NCBI RefSeq assembly: GCF_014654675.1 | Contig: NZ_BNBC01000039.1 | Location: 27,269-91,268 of the forward strand | Reading direction: 5' to 3' | Length of the DNA: 64,000 bases | Source of the DNA: Streptomyces spiralis | GTDB taxonomy: Bacteria; Actinomycetota; Actinomycetes; Streptomycetales; Streptomycetaceae | Part shown: one piece after another, positions 15,998 through 24,387 of the stretch | Layout of the letters: each line of letters starts with the position of its first letter | Position numbering within the stretch: the stretch's first letter is position 1 | Notes under the pieces: generated by a model | Seen by the model: the letters and a program-made list of their open reading frames with translations, nothing else | What the model was told of the DNA's origin: nothing | Database searches by the model: none | Translations under genes and position numbers: made by a program

Positions 15998-16423
15998 CTA
16001 GATCTCCAGCAGCACCGTGAACGGCCCGTCGTTCGTCAACGACACCCGCATCGCCGCCCCGAACCGGCCCGTCGCGACCGTCGCGCCCAGCGCACGCAGC
16101 TGGGCGACCACCTCCTCGACCAGCGGCTCGGCGACGTCGCCGGGGGCCGCCGCGTTCCAGGTGGGGCGGCGGCCCTTGCGGGCGTCGCCGTAGAGGGTGA
16201 ACTGGCTGATGACCAGCAGCGGGGCACCGATGTCGCTGCACGACTTCTCGTCGTGCAGCATGCGGATCGACCAGAGCTTGCGGGCGAGCTGCGCCGCCTT
16301 CTCCTTGGTGTCCTCGTGGGTGACCCCGACGAGGACGCACAGCCCCTCGCCCTCGATGGCCCCCACCGTCCGGCCGTCCACGACGACACTCGCGCCGTCC
16401 ACCCTCTGCACCACTGCACGCAT
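15998..16423 (-). CDS. dtd: D-aminoacyl-tRNA deacylase
   Basis: A 141-aa protein matching Dtd over its full length: MRAVVQRVDGASVVVDGRTVG, the catalytic SQFTLYGDARKGRRP and the NDGPFTVLLEI end with the cross-subunit Gly-cisPro type motif. It removes D-amino acids (and glycine) mis-attached to tRNA. The ATG at 16423 gives the usual N-terminus; two upstream in-frame Met codons are less likely. It is a single gene convergent with ygfZ. Confidence 0.95.
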   Translation of the reverse strand: MRAVVQRVDGASVVVDGRTVGAIEGEGLCVLVGVTHEDTKEKAAQLARKLWSIRMLHDEKSCSDIGAPLLVISQFTLYGDARKGRRPTWNAAAPGDVAEPLVEEVVAQLRALGATVATGRFGAAMRVSLTNDGPFTVLLEI

Positions 16424-16617
16424 GCCGACCATCATGCCGGGCGGCCGGCCGCGGTCCGCGGCGGGCTCTGCCCCGCGCCGGCGCTGCGTCCATATCGTGC
16501 TTCTTTATGCTTCGTAACCCCCCATCTGGGGCTGATCGGGGGCACTCGGTCACATACTGGCCACTCGGGGTGGCACGATGCTTCCGTACGCGCCGGTCGA
16601 GGGGACGGTTGAGGCGC

Positions 16618-17352
16618 ATGAGCACATCGAGTACCGAGCAGCAGGCGCAGCCCGGAGCGGTCCCGCCGTTCCGCGCCGCGATCGCGGAGACGACCCATCG
16701 GCCGCCGGTGCAGCGCACCGACAGCCCGCCCATCCCATCCATCCCGCCGATCCCATCCATCCCGTCGGACCCGCCACCGGTGGACACGGGACACACCGGG
16801 CTGCCGATTGACCTGTCGGAGCCCGACCTGACCGTGCCGAGCCTGCCCGAACTGCGCGCCCTGCGCCGGCAGGCGCAGCGGGACGAGGCCGACCTGAGTT
16901 ACGTACGGCGGTTGCTCCAGGGGCGGATCGACATTCTGCGCGCGGAACTGGCCCGGCGAGGGGCCGCGGCCGGGCGCGCCGCCCGCGGTTCGGCCGCCGG
17001 GCTCGCCGCCGTCGTGGACAGCGGGCAGGCGTCCGTCGTCGAACGGCTCGCGGAGATCCTCAAGGACGCGCCCGCCCGGCAGCGCTCGTCGGCGCGGCAT
17101 GTGACGCTCGGCACACCGCAGAGCGAGGAGTACCGGCGGCTGGCCGCCGAGATGCTCGCCGAGGTCGAGCTGTCGGACCTGGGTGCCCGCACCGATCCGG
17201 AGCTGGGCGCGGCGATGGGGCGGCTGGTGCGGTACGAGCAGCAGGTCTCCCGGCGTCGGCAGCAGTTGCAGCGCACGGCGGACGGCTGCAGCGCGGAGAT
17301 CGCCCGCCGGTACCGTGAGGGAGAGGCACAGGTGGACGACCTGCTCGTCTGA
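16618..17352 (+). CDS. rsiG: RsiG, c-di-GMP-dependent anti-sigma factor of WhiG
   Basis: A 244-aa protein with a disordered Pro/Ile/Ser N-terminus (repeats of PPIPSIP) and two long helices, each carrying the RsiG c-di-GMP motif E-x3-S-x2-R-x3-Q-x3-D. The first is EADLSYVRRLLQGRID (around residue 90), the second EQQVSRRRQQLQRTAD (around residue 215). Both copies are complete. RsiG binds c-di-GMP and then traps the sporulation sigma factor WhiG. The ATG at 16618 is preceded by GAGG. The middle segment between helices has the usual serine/alanine-rich character. There is no partner gene beside it, as expected. Confidence 0.93.
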   Translation: MSTSSTEQQAQPGAVPPFRAAIAETTHRPPVQRTDSPPIPSIPPIPSIPSDPPPVDTGHTGLPIDLSEPDLTVPSLPELRALRRQAQRDEADLSYVRRLLQGRIDILRAELARRGAAAGRAARGSAAGLAAVVDSGQASVVERLAEILKDAPARQRSSARHVTLGTPQSEEYRRLAAEMLAEVELSDLGARTDPELGAAMGRLVRYEQQVSRRRQQLQRTADGCSAEIARRYREGEAQVDDLLV

Positions 17353-17453
17353 CGGTGTGGCCGCGGCGACCCCGGGCCCGCGCGGGGCACGTCTTCCTCG
17401 TGCCGTGCGTCTCCCAGCCCGCCGTCGCCGCAGTCCCCGGAAGGCCACCGCCG

Positions 17454-18458
17454 ATGTCCGTGTTCCCCGCGTCCCCCGCTTCGTCCGCCTCTGCTGCCCC
17501 GTCCGGCGTCTCCTTCGCCGTCTCCCCCGTCCTCGCCGAAGTGGTGCGTTCGGGGTTCGTGGAGGGGCGGCACCGGGGCAGCCTGGTGGTGCTGGGCGCG
17601 GACGGCGCGGTCGAGCACGCGTGGGGGGAGGTGACGGCGCCGGTCTTCCCGCGTTCCTCCAACAAGCCCATGCAGGCGGCGGGCGTGCTGCGGGCGGGCC
17701 TGGACCTGGCCGGGGAGCGGCTCGCGCTCGCGGCGGCCAGCCACTCGGGGGAGCCCTTCCACCGCGACCTCGTCCGCAAGATGCTGGACGAGCACGGGCT
17801 GTCGCCGGAGCGGTTGCAGTGCCCGCCCGACCTGCCGCTGGACCAGGAGGAGAGGGAGGCCTGGCTGGCGGCCGGGGCGGGGCGCGACCGGGTGGCGATG
17901 AACTGCTCCGGCAAGCACACCGCGATGCTGGCGGCGTGCGCGCTGCGGGCGTGGCCGCTGGAGTCGTATCTCGACCCTGCGCACCCGTTGCAGCAGCTCA
18001 TCCACAGGGTTGTGGAGGAAGCGGCGGAGGAGGACGTGGCGGCCGTCGGCACGGACGGCTGCGGCGCGCCGCTGATGGCGATCAGCCTCACGGGCCTGGC
18101 CCGTGCCCACCGCTCCTTCGTCCTCGCCGCGCCGGGCACGGCCGAGCGCCGTGTCGCCGACGCCATGCGCGCCCACCCCGAGTACGTCGCCGGCACCCGC
18201 CGCCACGACACCTGGCTGATGCGCGAGGTGCCCGGCGCCCTGTCCAAGGTGGGCGCGGAGGCCGTCCAGGCCGTCGCCCTCCCGGACGGCCGGGCCCTGG
18301 CCCTCAAGATCGACGACGGCGCGGCAAGGGCACTGGGCCCGGTCCTGGCCCGCGCCCTGACCCACATGGGCGTCGACGCCCCGGTGATCCAGCGCATCGC
18401 ACACGCTCCGCTCCACGGCGGAGGCCGAGTGGTGGGGGAGATCCGGGCGACCTTCTGA
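17454..18458 (+). CDS. Asparaginase (Rhizobium AnsA / asparaginase II type)
   Basis: A 334-aa protein with motifs of this class: PRSSNKPMQAAGVL (nucleophile Ser region), SHSGEPFHRDLVRKML, NCSGKHTAMLAACALRAWPL and GTDGCGAPLMAISL. It hydrolyses L-asparagine to aspartate and ammonia and is unrelated to the E. coli ansA/ansB fold. GGAAGG lies 9 nt before the ATG at 17454. The N-terminal 15 residues are Ser/Ala/Pro-rich. A gene for it near developmental regulators is known in Streptomyces, but a link is not shown. Confidence 0.92.
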   Translation: MSVFPASPASSASAAPSGVSFAVSPVLAEVVRSGFVEGRHRGSLVVLGADGAVEHAWGEVTAPVFPRSSNKPMQAAGVLRAGLDLAGERLALAAASHSGEPFHRDLVRKMLDEHGLSPERLQCPPDLPLDQEEREAWLAAGAGRDRVAMNCSGKHTAMLAACALRAWPLESYLDPAHPLQQLIHRVVEEAAEEDVAAVGTDGCGAPLMAISLTGLARAHRSFVLAAPGTAERRVADAMRAHPEYVAGTRRHDTWLMREVPGALSKVGAEAVQAVALPDGRALALKIDDGAARALGPVLARALTHMGVDAPVIQRIAHAPLHGGGRVVGEIRATF

Positions 18459-18508
18459 GCGAGGAAAATCCCCACGACACACCCGCACCCGCCCCCTACC
18501 GTCAACCC

Positions 18509-19786
18509 ATGACTGCCACCCGCCCGCACAACGCCGCCCGCCCCGACATCGACGTACGCCCCATCACCGAAGCCGAGATCCCCGACTGGATCCGCGCCCT
18601 GAACACCGGCTTCCTCCGCAGTCCCGCGGTCTCCGCCGAGGAGGTCGCCGACCGCAGCACCTACATCGTCCCCGCCCGCACCCTCGGCGCCTTCGACGCC
18701 GGCCGGTGCGTGGCGACGTTCCGCTCCTTCCCGCAGGAGCTCACCGCCGTCGGCGGCACACCCGTCCCCGCCGACGCCATCTCCAACGTCACGGTCACCG
18801 CCACCCACCGCCGCCGCGGCCTGCTGACCCGCATGATGGCCCACGACCTCAGCGCGGCGAAGGAGCGCGGCGACGTCGTCGCCACCCTGATCGCGGCCGA
18901 GTACCCGATCTACGGCCGCTACGGCTTCGGCCCCGCCACCTGGACCACCGAGTGGACGATCGACGTACCCCGGGCGGGTGTCGACCCGCGCTGGTCGGGA
19001 CCGGAGGACGGCGGCCGGGTCGACCTCGTGGACGGCGACGACGTACGCAAGCTCGGCCCCGAACTCCACGAGCGGCTGCGCCGCACCCGGCCGGGCCTGA
19101 TCGACCGCTCCGAGCGCTGGTGGCAGGTCAGCACCGGCGCGCGGCGCCTGCAGCGCGAGTCGTGGACCGAGCCCTTCTACGCCGTGTACCGAGCGGCGGA
19201 CGGCACGGTCGAGGGCCTGGCGGCGTACGTGTGCGACGAGACCTGGTCGGATGCCAAGCAGCCGCTGAACACGGCCACCGTGAAGAGCCTCATCGCGGTG
19301 ACGCCGGCCGCCGAGCGCGCGCTGTGGCTGCACCTGTGCTCGATCGACTGGGTGGTGAGGGTCAAGAGCGGCCGCAGGGCCCCGGACGACCTGCTCCCCC
19401 TCCTTCTGCCGGACCCGCGCGCGGCCGCGGTCACCACGCAGGCGGACTGGCTGTGGGTGCGGATCCTGGACGTCGTACGGGCGTTGGAGGCGCGGACGTA
19501 CCAGGGGACGGGCACGCTGGTGCTGGAGGTCGTCGACGGGACGGGACCGGCCGGGGGCCGGTGGCGACTGGAGGCCTCGCCCGAGGGAGCGTCCTGTACG
19601 CCGACGACTCGGAGCGCGGATCTGACGCTGGAGGTGGGCGAGCTGGCGACGCTGTGGCTCGGCGACGAGTCGGCGGTGCGGCTCGCGGCGCTCGGCCGGG
19701 TCCGGGAAGAACAAGCGGGCGCCGCCGTGGTGGCCGACGCCCTGCTGCGTACATCCAGGCGACCGTGGTGCCCGGACGTGTTCTGA
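18509..19786 (+). CDS. Eis-like GNAT N-acetyltransferase
   Basis: A 425-aa protein of the Eis type: an N-terminal GNAT domain (IDVRPITEAEIPDWIRALNTGF; acetyl-CoA loop VTATHRRRGLLTRMM, about residues 92-106), a second GNAT-like domain, and a C-terminal SCP2-like domain (ADLTLEVGELATLWLGD). It ends RPWCPDVF; in Eis the terminal carboxylate and a Tyr act in catalysis. Eis acetylates aminoglycosides and protein or peptide amines at several positions; the natural substrate here is unknown. TACCGT ends 6 nt before the ATG (leaderless type). Confidence 0.92.
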   Translation: MTATRPHNAARPDIDVRPITEAEIPDWIRALNTGFLRSPAVSAEEVADRSTYIVPARTLGAFDAGRCVATFRSFPQELTAVGGTPVPADAISNVTVTATHRRRGLLTRMMAHDLSAAKERGDVVATLIAAEYPIYGRYGFGPATWTTEWTIDVPRAGVDPRWSGPEDGGRVDLVDGDDVRKLGPELHERLRRTRPGLIDRSERWWQVSTGARRLQRESWTEPFYAVYRAADGTVEGLAAYVCDETWSDAKQPLNTATVKSLIAVTPAAERALWLHLCSIDWVVRVKSGRRAPDDLLPLLLPDPRAAAVTTQADWLWVRILDVVRALEARTYQGTGTLVLEVVDGTGPAGGRWRLEASPEGASCTPTTRSADLTLEVGELATLWLGDESAVRLAALGRVREEQAGAAVVADALLRTSRRPWCPDVF

Positions 19787-19844
19787 ACGCTCCTTCCTGC
19801 CGGTGACAGTGACAGGGGTGACGCTTCCGTAGCTTGGCTGTTCA

Positions 19845-19971
19845 GTTGTGGCTGTGCTCGCGATGTTCGGTTGTGGCTGTGCCGACTGTCTTCAGTTGTG
19901 ACTGTGCCGACCGTCTTGAGTTGTGGCTGTGCGTCCCGGCCCTCGAGCCGTGGCTGTGCGGCGCCGACCGT
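19845..19971 (+). repeat. Degenerate 25-bp tandem repeat, five units
   Basis: The 12-mer GTTGTGGCTGTG or close variants start at 19845, 19870, 19895, 19920 and 19947. Spacings are 25, 25, 25 and 27 bp. The 13 bp between cores vary but copies 2 and 3 are similar (CCGACTGTCTT / CCGACCGTCTT). A 25-bp period is not a multiple of three, which argues against a coding repeat. It is the main content of the 380-bp gap (19787-20166) before the first GntR gene, with the palindromes listed next. Confidence 0.8.
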
Positions 19972-20043
19972 GCTCCCGGCTCCCCTCCGGAAGGGAGCGC
20001 GGTACGGCGTTCCCCGACTGTCACCCTGGTGGCCAACCTTTGG

Positions 20044-20080
20044 ATGGTTCAACCATGTCGCTCAAGTTGGCCACCAACTT
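20044..20080. promoter_or_regulatory. Two palindromes upstream of the first GntR gene, candidate operators
   Basis: ATGGTT-C-AACCAT at 20044-20056 and AAGTTGG-CCA-CCAACTT at 20064-20080 are perfect inverted repeats. The second has nearly the same sequence as the palindrome upstream of devA (21421-21435, AGTTGG-CGG-CCAACT). GntR regulators bind such short palindromes, and the shared site suggests auto- or cross-regulation. Confidence 0.6.
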
Positions 20081-20166
20081 CACTTGTCTTATCTCCGCCT
20101 GGAAGCGTCTCATAACCACCTTTCCGCGAACTGTCCAAAGATGGCGGGAAGTTGTACCGTTCGACC

Positions 20167-21069
20167 GTGGACCCGGAACACGCCTCCGCCACTGGGCGGA
20201 AGAGGTCACAACGGCCACAGAGGTCACACCGCGAGGTGGCCGACGAACTGCGGCGGCGGATCAGGACCGGTGAACTGCGGCCGGGCCAGCGCATGCCCAC
20301 GCAGGCCGAACTCGCCGAGGAGTTCGGCGTGGAGCGCACGGCGGTGCGGCGGGCCCTGCGCATCCTGCAGTCGGAGGATCTGCTCAGCAATGTGTCCAAG
20401 GGCAGCCCGGCGACCGTAGCCCCCGACCCGCGACGTGCCCTGACCGGCGCCGCAGCCCCTCCGCTGCCCACCACGGCCGCGCTCGCCCCCCGTATCGCCA
20501 CCGCCTTCGAGGCCTCGCACGTGGAGATCGACGCCCTGTGCCTGACGTCGATCTCGCTCACTCTCGCCATCGGCGAACCGCTCCGGCAGATCCATGCCGG
20601 GCGACTGAAACCGGCCAAGGTCGACGTGCGGGTGCTGCTGCCCAGCCGGGACATCGACCTCGCCTTCCCGGCGCCGGTGGACTCCGCCGCGGCGGGCCGG
20701 CTGCGCAGGCGGTGGCTGGCCCAGCGCAACGCCCAGGGCCAGGTGCTCAGGCACGGCCTGCTCGCCCTGCGCGCCACGCACGGCATCGACGTGCACGTCA
20801 GCTTCCGGGCCCTGCCCTTCACCCCGCCGGTCAAGCTCTACCTGCTCAACGCCACCGAGGCGCTGTTCGCGTACTACACCGTGCGGCGGCGCGAGCAGGA
20901 GATCGACCACGAACACCTCCAGCTGTACGACGCGGAGGGCTCCCAGTCGATGCTGTTCTCCTTCGTCGAGGGCGCCGGGCTGCGCGACACGACGTTCGTC
21001 GAGCAGTCGCTCGTGTGGTTCAACGCACTGTGGGAGACGATCAGTTCGGAGCTGGTGCTGACGAGCTGA
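20167..21069 (+). CDS. GntR-family regulator, paralogue of DevA
   Basis: About 300 aa: a GntR winged helix (REVADELRRRIRTGELRPGQ ... LAEEFGVERTAVRRALRIL, about residues 20-80) and a long effector domain very similar to that of DevA (e.g. ATHGIDVHVSFRALPFTPPV). It corresponds to the DevA paralogue reported upstream of devA in S. coelicolor (from memory, SCO4188). The GTG at 20167 is preferred over the upstream frame start because TACCGT ends 6 nt before it, the same layout as in the two other GntR genes here. The effector ligand is not known. Confidence 0.92.
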   Translation: MDPEHASATGRKRSQRPQRSHREVADELRRRIRTGELRPGQRMPTQAELAEEFGVERTAVRRALRILQSEDLLSNVSKGSPATVAPDPRRALTGAAAPPLPTTAALAPRIATAFEASHVEIDALCLTSISLTLAIGEPLRQIHAGRLKPAKVDVRVLLPSRDIDLAFPAPVDSAAAGRLRRRWLAQRNAQGQVLRHGLLALRATHGIDVHVSFRALPFTPPVKLYLLNATEALFAYYTVRRREQEIDHEHLQLYDAEGSQSMLFSFVEGAGLRDTTFVEQSLVWFNALWETISSELVLTS

Positions 21070-21141
21070 CGTCTCCCACGGGTCGTCGGAACGACGGGTC
21101 GACCGGTCCACGGGGCGTGACGCGCAGCGGCCCCGGGCCGT

Positions 21142-21333
21142 TCACAGGGCGGGACCGGCGACGAGCATCGCCAGCACCACCGCCCCGGCGGAGCTGACGG
21201 CCGGGCTCTTGGCCTTGATGCCGACGGTGAGCAGCAGCAGGCCGACGATGCCCGTCGCACCGTACTTCACCTGGACGAGCTGCTCGAAGCCGACGACGAA
21301 GACGGCGGACAGAAGAGCGAGAGCAACAGGCAC
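21142..21333 (-). CDS. Small two-helix membrane protein between the two GntR genes
   Basis: 63 aa from a GTG with AAGGGGGAAC upstream. It has two hydrophobic segments (VALALLSAVFVVGFEQLV and GIVGLLLLTVGIKA) and a third at the end (SAGAVVLAMLVAGPAL). It is antisense to its neighbours and converges on the first GntR gene. It resembles the 60-aa protein downstream of devB (23129-23311) in length, position and pattern (G-E-L, TVG-K/R-A, GA-V-L), so the two are probably paralogues. Confidence 0.75.
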   Translation of the reverse strand: MPVALALLSAVFVVGFEQLVQVKYGATGIVGLLLLTVGIKAKSPAVSSAGAVVLAMLVAGPAL

Positions 21334-21419
21334 GGCGTTCCCCCTTCGGGCTGTCCTGGGCGGATGGGAGTGGGGGTGCTGTGGAGCAGGAGGTGCAACT
21401 AACTTTCGCCAACTCATCC

Positions 21420-21435
21420 AAGTTGGCGGCCAACT
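21420..21435. promoter_or_regulatory. Palindrome upstream of devA, candidate autoregulatory operator
   Basis: AGTTGG-CGG-CCAACT (21421-21435) is a perfect inverted repeat; related half-sites (CTTGGCGGCCACC) follow at about 21453-21466. The same palindrome, with CCA as centre, is upstream of the paralogous gene. DevA is reported to repress itself, so this is a likely DevA site. Confidence 0.6.
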
Positions 21436-21522
21436 CTTCTATAGTTGTCCCCACTTGGCGGCCACCTATAAACAGGTTTCAAACAACTCCCGTCAGGTGG
21501 ATCAGAGTTGTAGCGTTTGGTC

Positions 21523-22395
21523 GTGACCCAGGAGAACGTGGCCGTGAACGGGAGCCGCAGAAGCTCTGCCCAGGAGATCGCCGAGACACTGCGGGACAGG
21601 ATCCGCACCGGCGAGCTCAAGCCGGGCGACCGCCTGCCCACCCAGGCCGAACTCGCCGAGGAGTTCGGGGTGGAGCGCGGTGCCGTGCGCCAGGCCCTGC
21701 GGGAGCTCCAGGAGGACGGGCTGCTCAGCAACGTGAGCAAGGGCAGCCCGCCGAGGATCGCCGAGGCGGCACCCGTGCGCGAGGAGCCCCTGCCGACGAT
21801 GGTGGGCCTCGCGCCCCGGCTCACGGAGGCGTTCTCGGCCCGGCGGGTGCGGATCGACGTCGTGTGCCACACGGCGGAGACGCTGATGGTCGCCATCGGC
21901 GAGCCGCTGCGGCTGATCCACGAGGGCCGGATGCGCCCCGACGCCATCGACGTCCGCATCCTGGTGCCGTCCAAGCACATCTCCCTCGCCTTCCCGGTCC
22001 CCGTGGAGGGCGGTGACGAGGACGAGGTGGTGCACCAGCGCTGGCTGGAGATGCGCAACGCCCAGGGGCACGTGCTGAGGCACAACCTGCAGTCCCTGCG
22101 CGCCACCCACGGCATCGACGTGCACGTGGCATTCCGGGCCCTGCCCTTCACCCCGCCGGTCAAGCTCTACCTGCTCAACGGCGAGGAGGCGCTGATCGGC
22201 TACTACACCCTCACCCGGCGCGAGGAGGACTGGGGCGACGAGACCCTGGACATGTACGACGCTCTGGGTTCCGCCTCGCTGCTGTTCTCCTTCGTCAAGC
22301 GGGCCGGGCAACGGGACGCCGCGTTCGTGACGGAATCGCAGAAGTGGTTCGACGCCCTCTGGGAAACCATCACCACGGACCTGACACTCTCCTAG
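21523..22395 (+). CDS. devA: DevA, GntR-family developmental regulator
   Basis: A 290-aa GntR protein (HTH about 12-75: IAETLRDRIRTGELKPGD ... LAEEFGVERGAVRQALREL) with a large effector domain. Position directly ahead of a HAD phosphatase (devB) and behind a paralogue matches the S. coelicolor devA locus, where devA mutants fail to make normal aerial hyphae and DevA represses its own operon. The GTG at 21523 lies 6 nt after TAGCGT, so the transcript is likely leaderless. Its TAG overlaps the devB GTG by one base. Confidence 0.93.
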   Translation: MTQENVAVNGSRRSSAQEIAETLRDRIRTGELKPGDRLPTQAELAEEFGVERGAVRQALRELQEDGLLSNVSKGSPPRIAEAAPVREEPLPTMVGLAPRLTEAFSARRVRIDVVCHTAETLMVAIGEPLRLIHEGRMRPDAIDVRILVPSKHISLAFPVPVEGGDEDEVVHQRWLEMRNAQGHVLRHNLQSLRATHGIDVHVAFRALPFTPPVKLYLLNGEEALIGYYTLTRREEDWGDETLDMYDALGSASLLFSFVKRAGQRDAAFVTESQKWFDALWETITTDLTLS

Positions 22396-23138
22396 TGACT
22401 TCTGATACGACGCAGACCGATTCGGTGGCAGAGACGACCGAGAACGAGAAACTGCGGGAACTGGTCACCCGTGCGCGGGCCGTGCTCTGGGACTTCGACG
22501 GCCCGATCTGCCGTCTGTTCGCCGGGCACTCCTCGGAGCGGGTGGCGACCGGGCTGGTGCGGTGGCTGGAGGGCCGGGGGCTGCACGGCCTGCTCACCGA
22601 GGGGGAGCGCGAGTCGCTGGACCCGCACGTCGTGCTGCGTGCCGTGGACCGCCGGCACCCCGGCAGCGACCTGGTCGCCGAACTGGAGGCCCGCCTCACC
22701 CACGAGGAGCTGCACGCCGCCTCCTCCGCCTGGCCCACGCCGTACGCCGACCCGCTGATCCGCACCTGGGTCGCGCTGGGTTCCCGGCTCGCCATCGCCA
22801 CCAACAACTCGCCGCTCGTGGTCCGCGCCTACCTCGAGAGCCGGGGCCTCACCGCCTGCTTCGACCCCCACATCTACGGCCGCACCCAGGACCTGCACCA
22901 CCTCAAGCCGGACCCCCACTGCCTGAACCGGGCCCTGAACGCGACGGGCGCGGCCCCGGCGGAGGCCCTGATGATCGGCGACACCCCCTCCGACCACGAG
23001 GCCTCGCTCCGCGCCGGCGTCCCCTTCCTGGGCTACGCGCACAACGCGCGCAAGGAGAAGCTCCTGAAGGAGGCGGGCGCCACACTGATCGTGGACTCGC
23101 TGGAGCCCGTACTGCGGATCCTGCGGGGTCAGGCCTGA
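22395..23138 (+). CDS. devB: DevB, HAD-superfamily phosphatase/hydrolase
   Basis: 247 aa. HAD motif I is DFDGPI (about residues 33-38), motif II is ATNNSP, and motif III/IV are LKPDPHCLNRAL with IGDTPSDHEAS. It is a phosphatase of the phosphoglycolate-phosphatase-like group; its substrate is unknown. It is the second gene of the devAB unit, coupled by the TAGTG overlap. Its stop overlaps the end of a small antisense gene by 10 nt (23129-23138). Confidence 0.93.
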   Translation: MTSDTTQTDSVAETTENEKLRELVTRARAVLWDFDGPICRLFAGHSSERVATGLVRWLEGRGLHGLLTEGERESLDPHVVLRAVDRRHPGSDLVAELEARLTHEELHAASSAWPTPYADPLIRTWVALGSRLAIATNNSPLVVRAYLESRGLTACFDPHIYGRTQDLHHLKPDPHCLNRALNATGAAPAEALMIGDTPSDHEASLRAGVPFLGYAHNARKEKLLKEAGATLIVDSLEPVLRILRGQA

Positions 23139-23311
23139 GTCATCAGCAGCGTGAACACCACGGCGGCACCCACGGCGAGCCCGGCCCGGCGGGCCCGCAC
23201 ACCCACGGTGACCGCGACCAGCAGGGCCGGCCCCGCGAAGCCCAGCCTCGCCTGGGCCTCGCGGGGCAGCAGGAATTCTCCCCCCACCCGCAGCAGTTGC
23301 AGCAGGACCAC
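23129..23311 (-). CDS. Small membrane protein antisense to the end of devB
   Basis: 60 aa from a GTG preceded by GGTGGGGAAC. Two hydrophobic stretches (FAGPALLVAVTVGVRA, GLAVGAAVVFTLLM). Convergent with devB, overlapping it by 10 nt. Similar in pattern to the small protein at 21142-21333. The repeat of GntR gene followed by a small antisense membrane gene suggests duplication of a two-gene module. Confidence 0.7.
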   Translation of the reverse strand: MVLLQLLRVGGEFLLPREAQARLGFAGPALLVAVTVGVRARRAGLAVGAAVVFTLLMTQA

Positions 23312-23405
23312 GTTCCCCACCCACCCTTCCAGTTTCTGTGATTCGGCCAACTATTGGGCCAATTGGACTGGTTGCCGTGAAGTGGTTGTCCCCGGTCTGA
23401 TTGAT

Positions 23406-23415
23406 CGGTTAACCG
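23406..23415. promoter_or_regulatory. Palindrome upstream of the third GntR gene
   Basis: CGGTTAACCG is a perfect 10-bp palindrome; CCAATTGG at 23359-23366 is another. They sit 40-100 nt upstream of the proposed promoter of the GntR gene at 23515 and are candidate operator sites. They are not the same as the devA palindrome. Confidence 0.4.
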
Positions 23416-23514
23416 GCTGAATTCGGCCGACGTGGCGCATCCGCCATACGCGCCGGACCGACAGGCGGACCAGAAATCTGTTTGCGGGTGGACCGGCGGC
23501 GGTACGGTCCAGTC

Positions 23515-24387
23515 GTGACCGAAGAACGCACCGGCGACGGCGGCGGGCGGGCTTTCCGCAAGGTGTCCGAGGAACTGCGGTCCCGGATCGCCGACGGAAC
23601 GTACCCGAGGCGCTCGTTCCTGCCCTCGCAGCGGGACCTGGCCGAGGAGTTCGGGGTCTCCCGCGACACCGTGCAGCGGGTGCTGCGGGAACTGAGCTAC
23701 GAAGGCTGGATCGAGTCACGGCAGGGCAGCGGTTCACGCGTCATCAAGAACCAGCGGATACAGTCCTCGTCGGCCAAGGCCAGTCGGTCGTCGCGCGGGG
23801 CGACGCTCGCTCCCTTCATCAGCGAAGCCTTCGAGCAGCCCGAGGTGGCCCTGGACGTCTACACGCTGACGTCCGAGTCGCTGGACGCGCACATCCGGCT
23901 CCAGGCGGAACGGATCCGGGCAGGCTTCATCCGGCCCCGGCGCATCGCCCTGCGCATGCTCCTGCCGTCCATTTCGCTGCCCCTGCCCTATCCCAGGGCC
24001 ATGGACGACAAGGACGCCGACCTGCTGCGCGACCGTCTGCACGCCATCACGCGGCGGCACACGGAGTCGCTGCGGGGTGTGCTGGCCGAGCTGAGGACCG
24101 AGGACCTGGTGCCCGACGTCGACGTACAGATCCGGCACGCACCGCTGACGCCGACCTTCAAGCTGTACGTCATCAACGAGGCGGAAGTGCTCTTCGGCCC
24201 CTACGAGGTGATCGAGCGTCCGGTGGTCCTGGAGAGCGGCGAGGAGATCAGAGCGCTCGACGTGCTGGGTCTCGGTGCCACCCTGACCCACCATGTGGGC
24301 GACGCCGATCCCGACTCACCCAGCTCCGCCTTCGCCACCTCCATGCAGGCCTGGTTCGAGTCCGTGTGGACTCTGCTGTCCGAGTAG
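23515..24387 (+). CDS. GntR-family regulator, third member of the cluster
   Basis: 290 aa: GntR HTH (FRKVSEELRSRIADGTYPRR ... LAEEFGVSRDTVQRVLREL, about residues 13-75) and an effector domain related to, but more diverged from, DevA (ALRMLLPSISLPLPYPRAMD, VQIRHAPLTPTFKLYVINEA). The GTG at 23515 is 6 nt after TACGGT. It leads to a kinase-like gene 250 nt downstream that may be its target. Ligand unknown. Confidence 0.92.
   Translation: MTEERTGDGGGRAFRKVSEELRSRIADGTYPRRSFLPSQRDLAEEFGVSRDTVQRVLRELSYEGWIESRQGSGSRVIKNQRIQSSSAKASRSSRGATLAPFISEAFEQPEVALDVYTLTSESLDAHIRLQAERIRAGFIRPRRIALRMLLPSISLPLPYPRAMDDKDADLLRDRLHAITRRHTESLRGVLAELRTEDLVPDVDVQIRHAPLTPTFKLYVINEAEVLFGPYEVIERPVVLESGEEIRALDVLGLGATLTHHVGDADPDSPSSAFATSMQAWFESVWTLLSE

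Noticed and set aside
19845..19971. CRISPR array
   Set aside because: The repeat core is only 12 bp, the spacing is 25 bp, spacers are similar to one another, and no cas genes are near.
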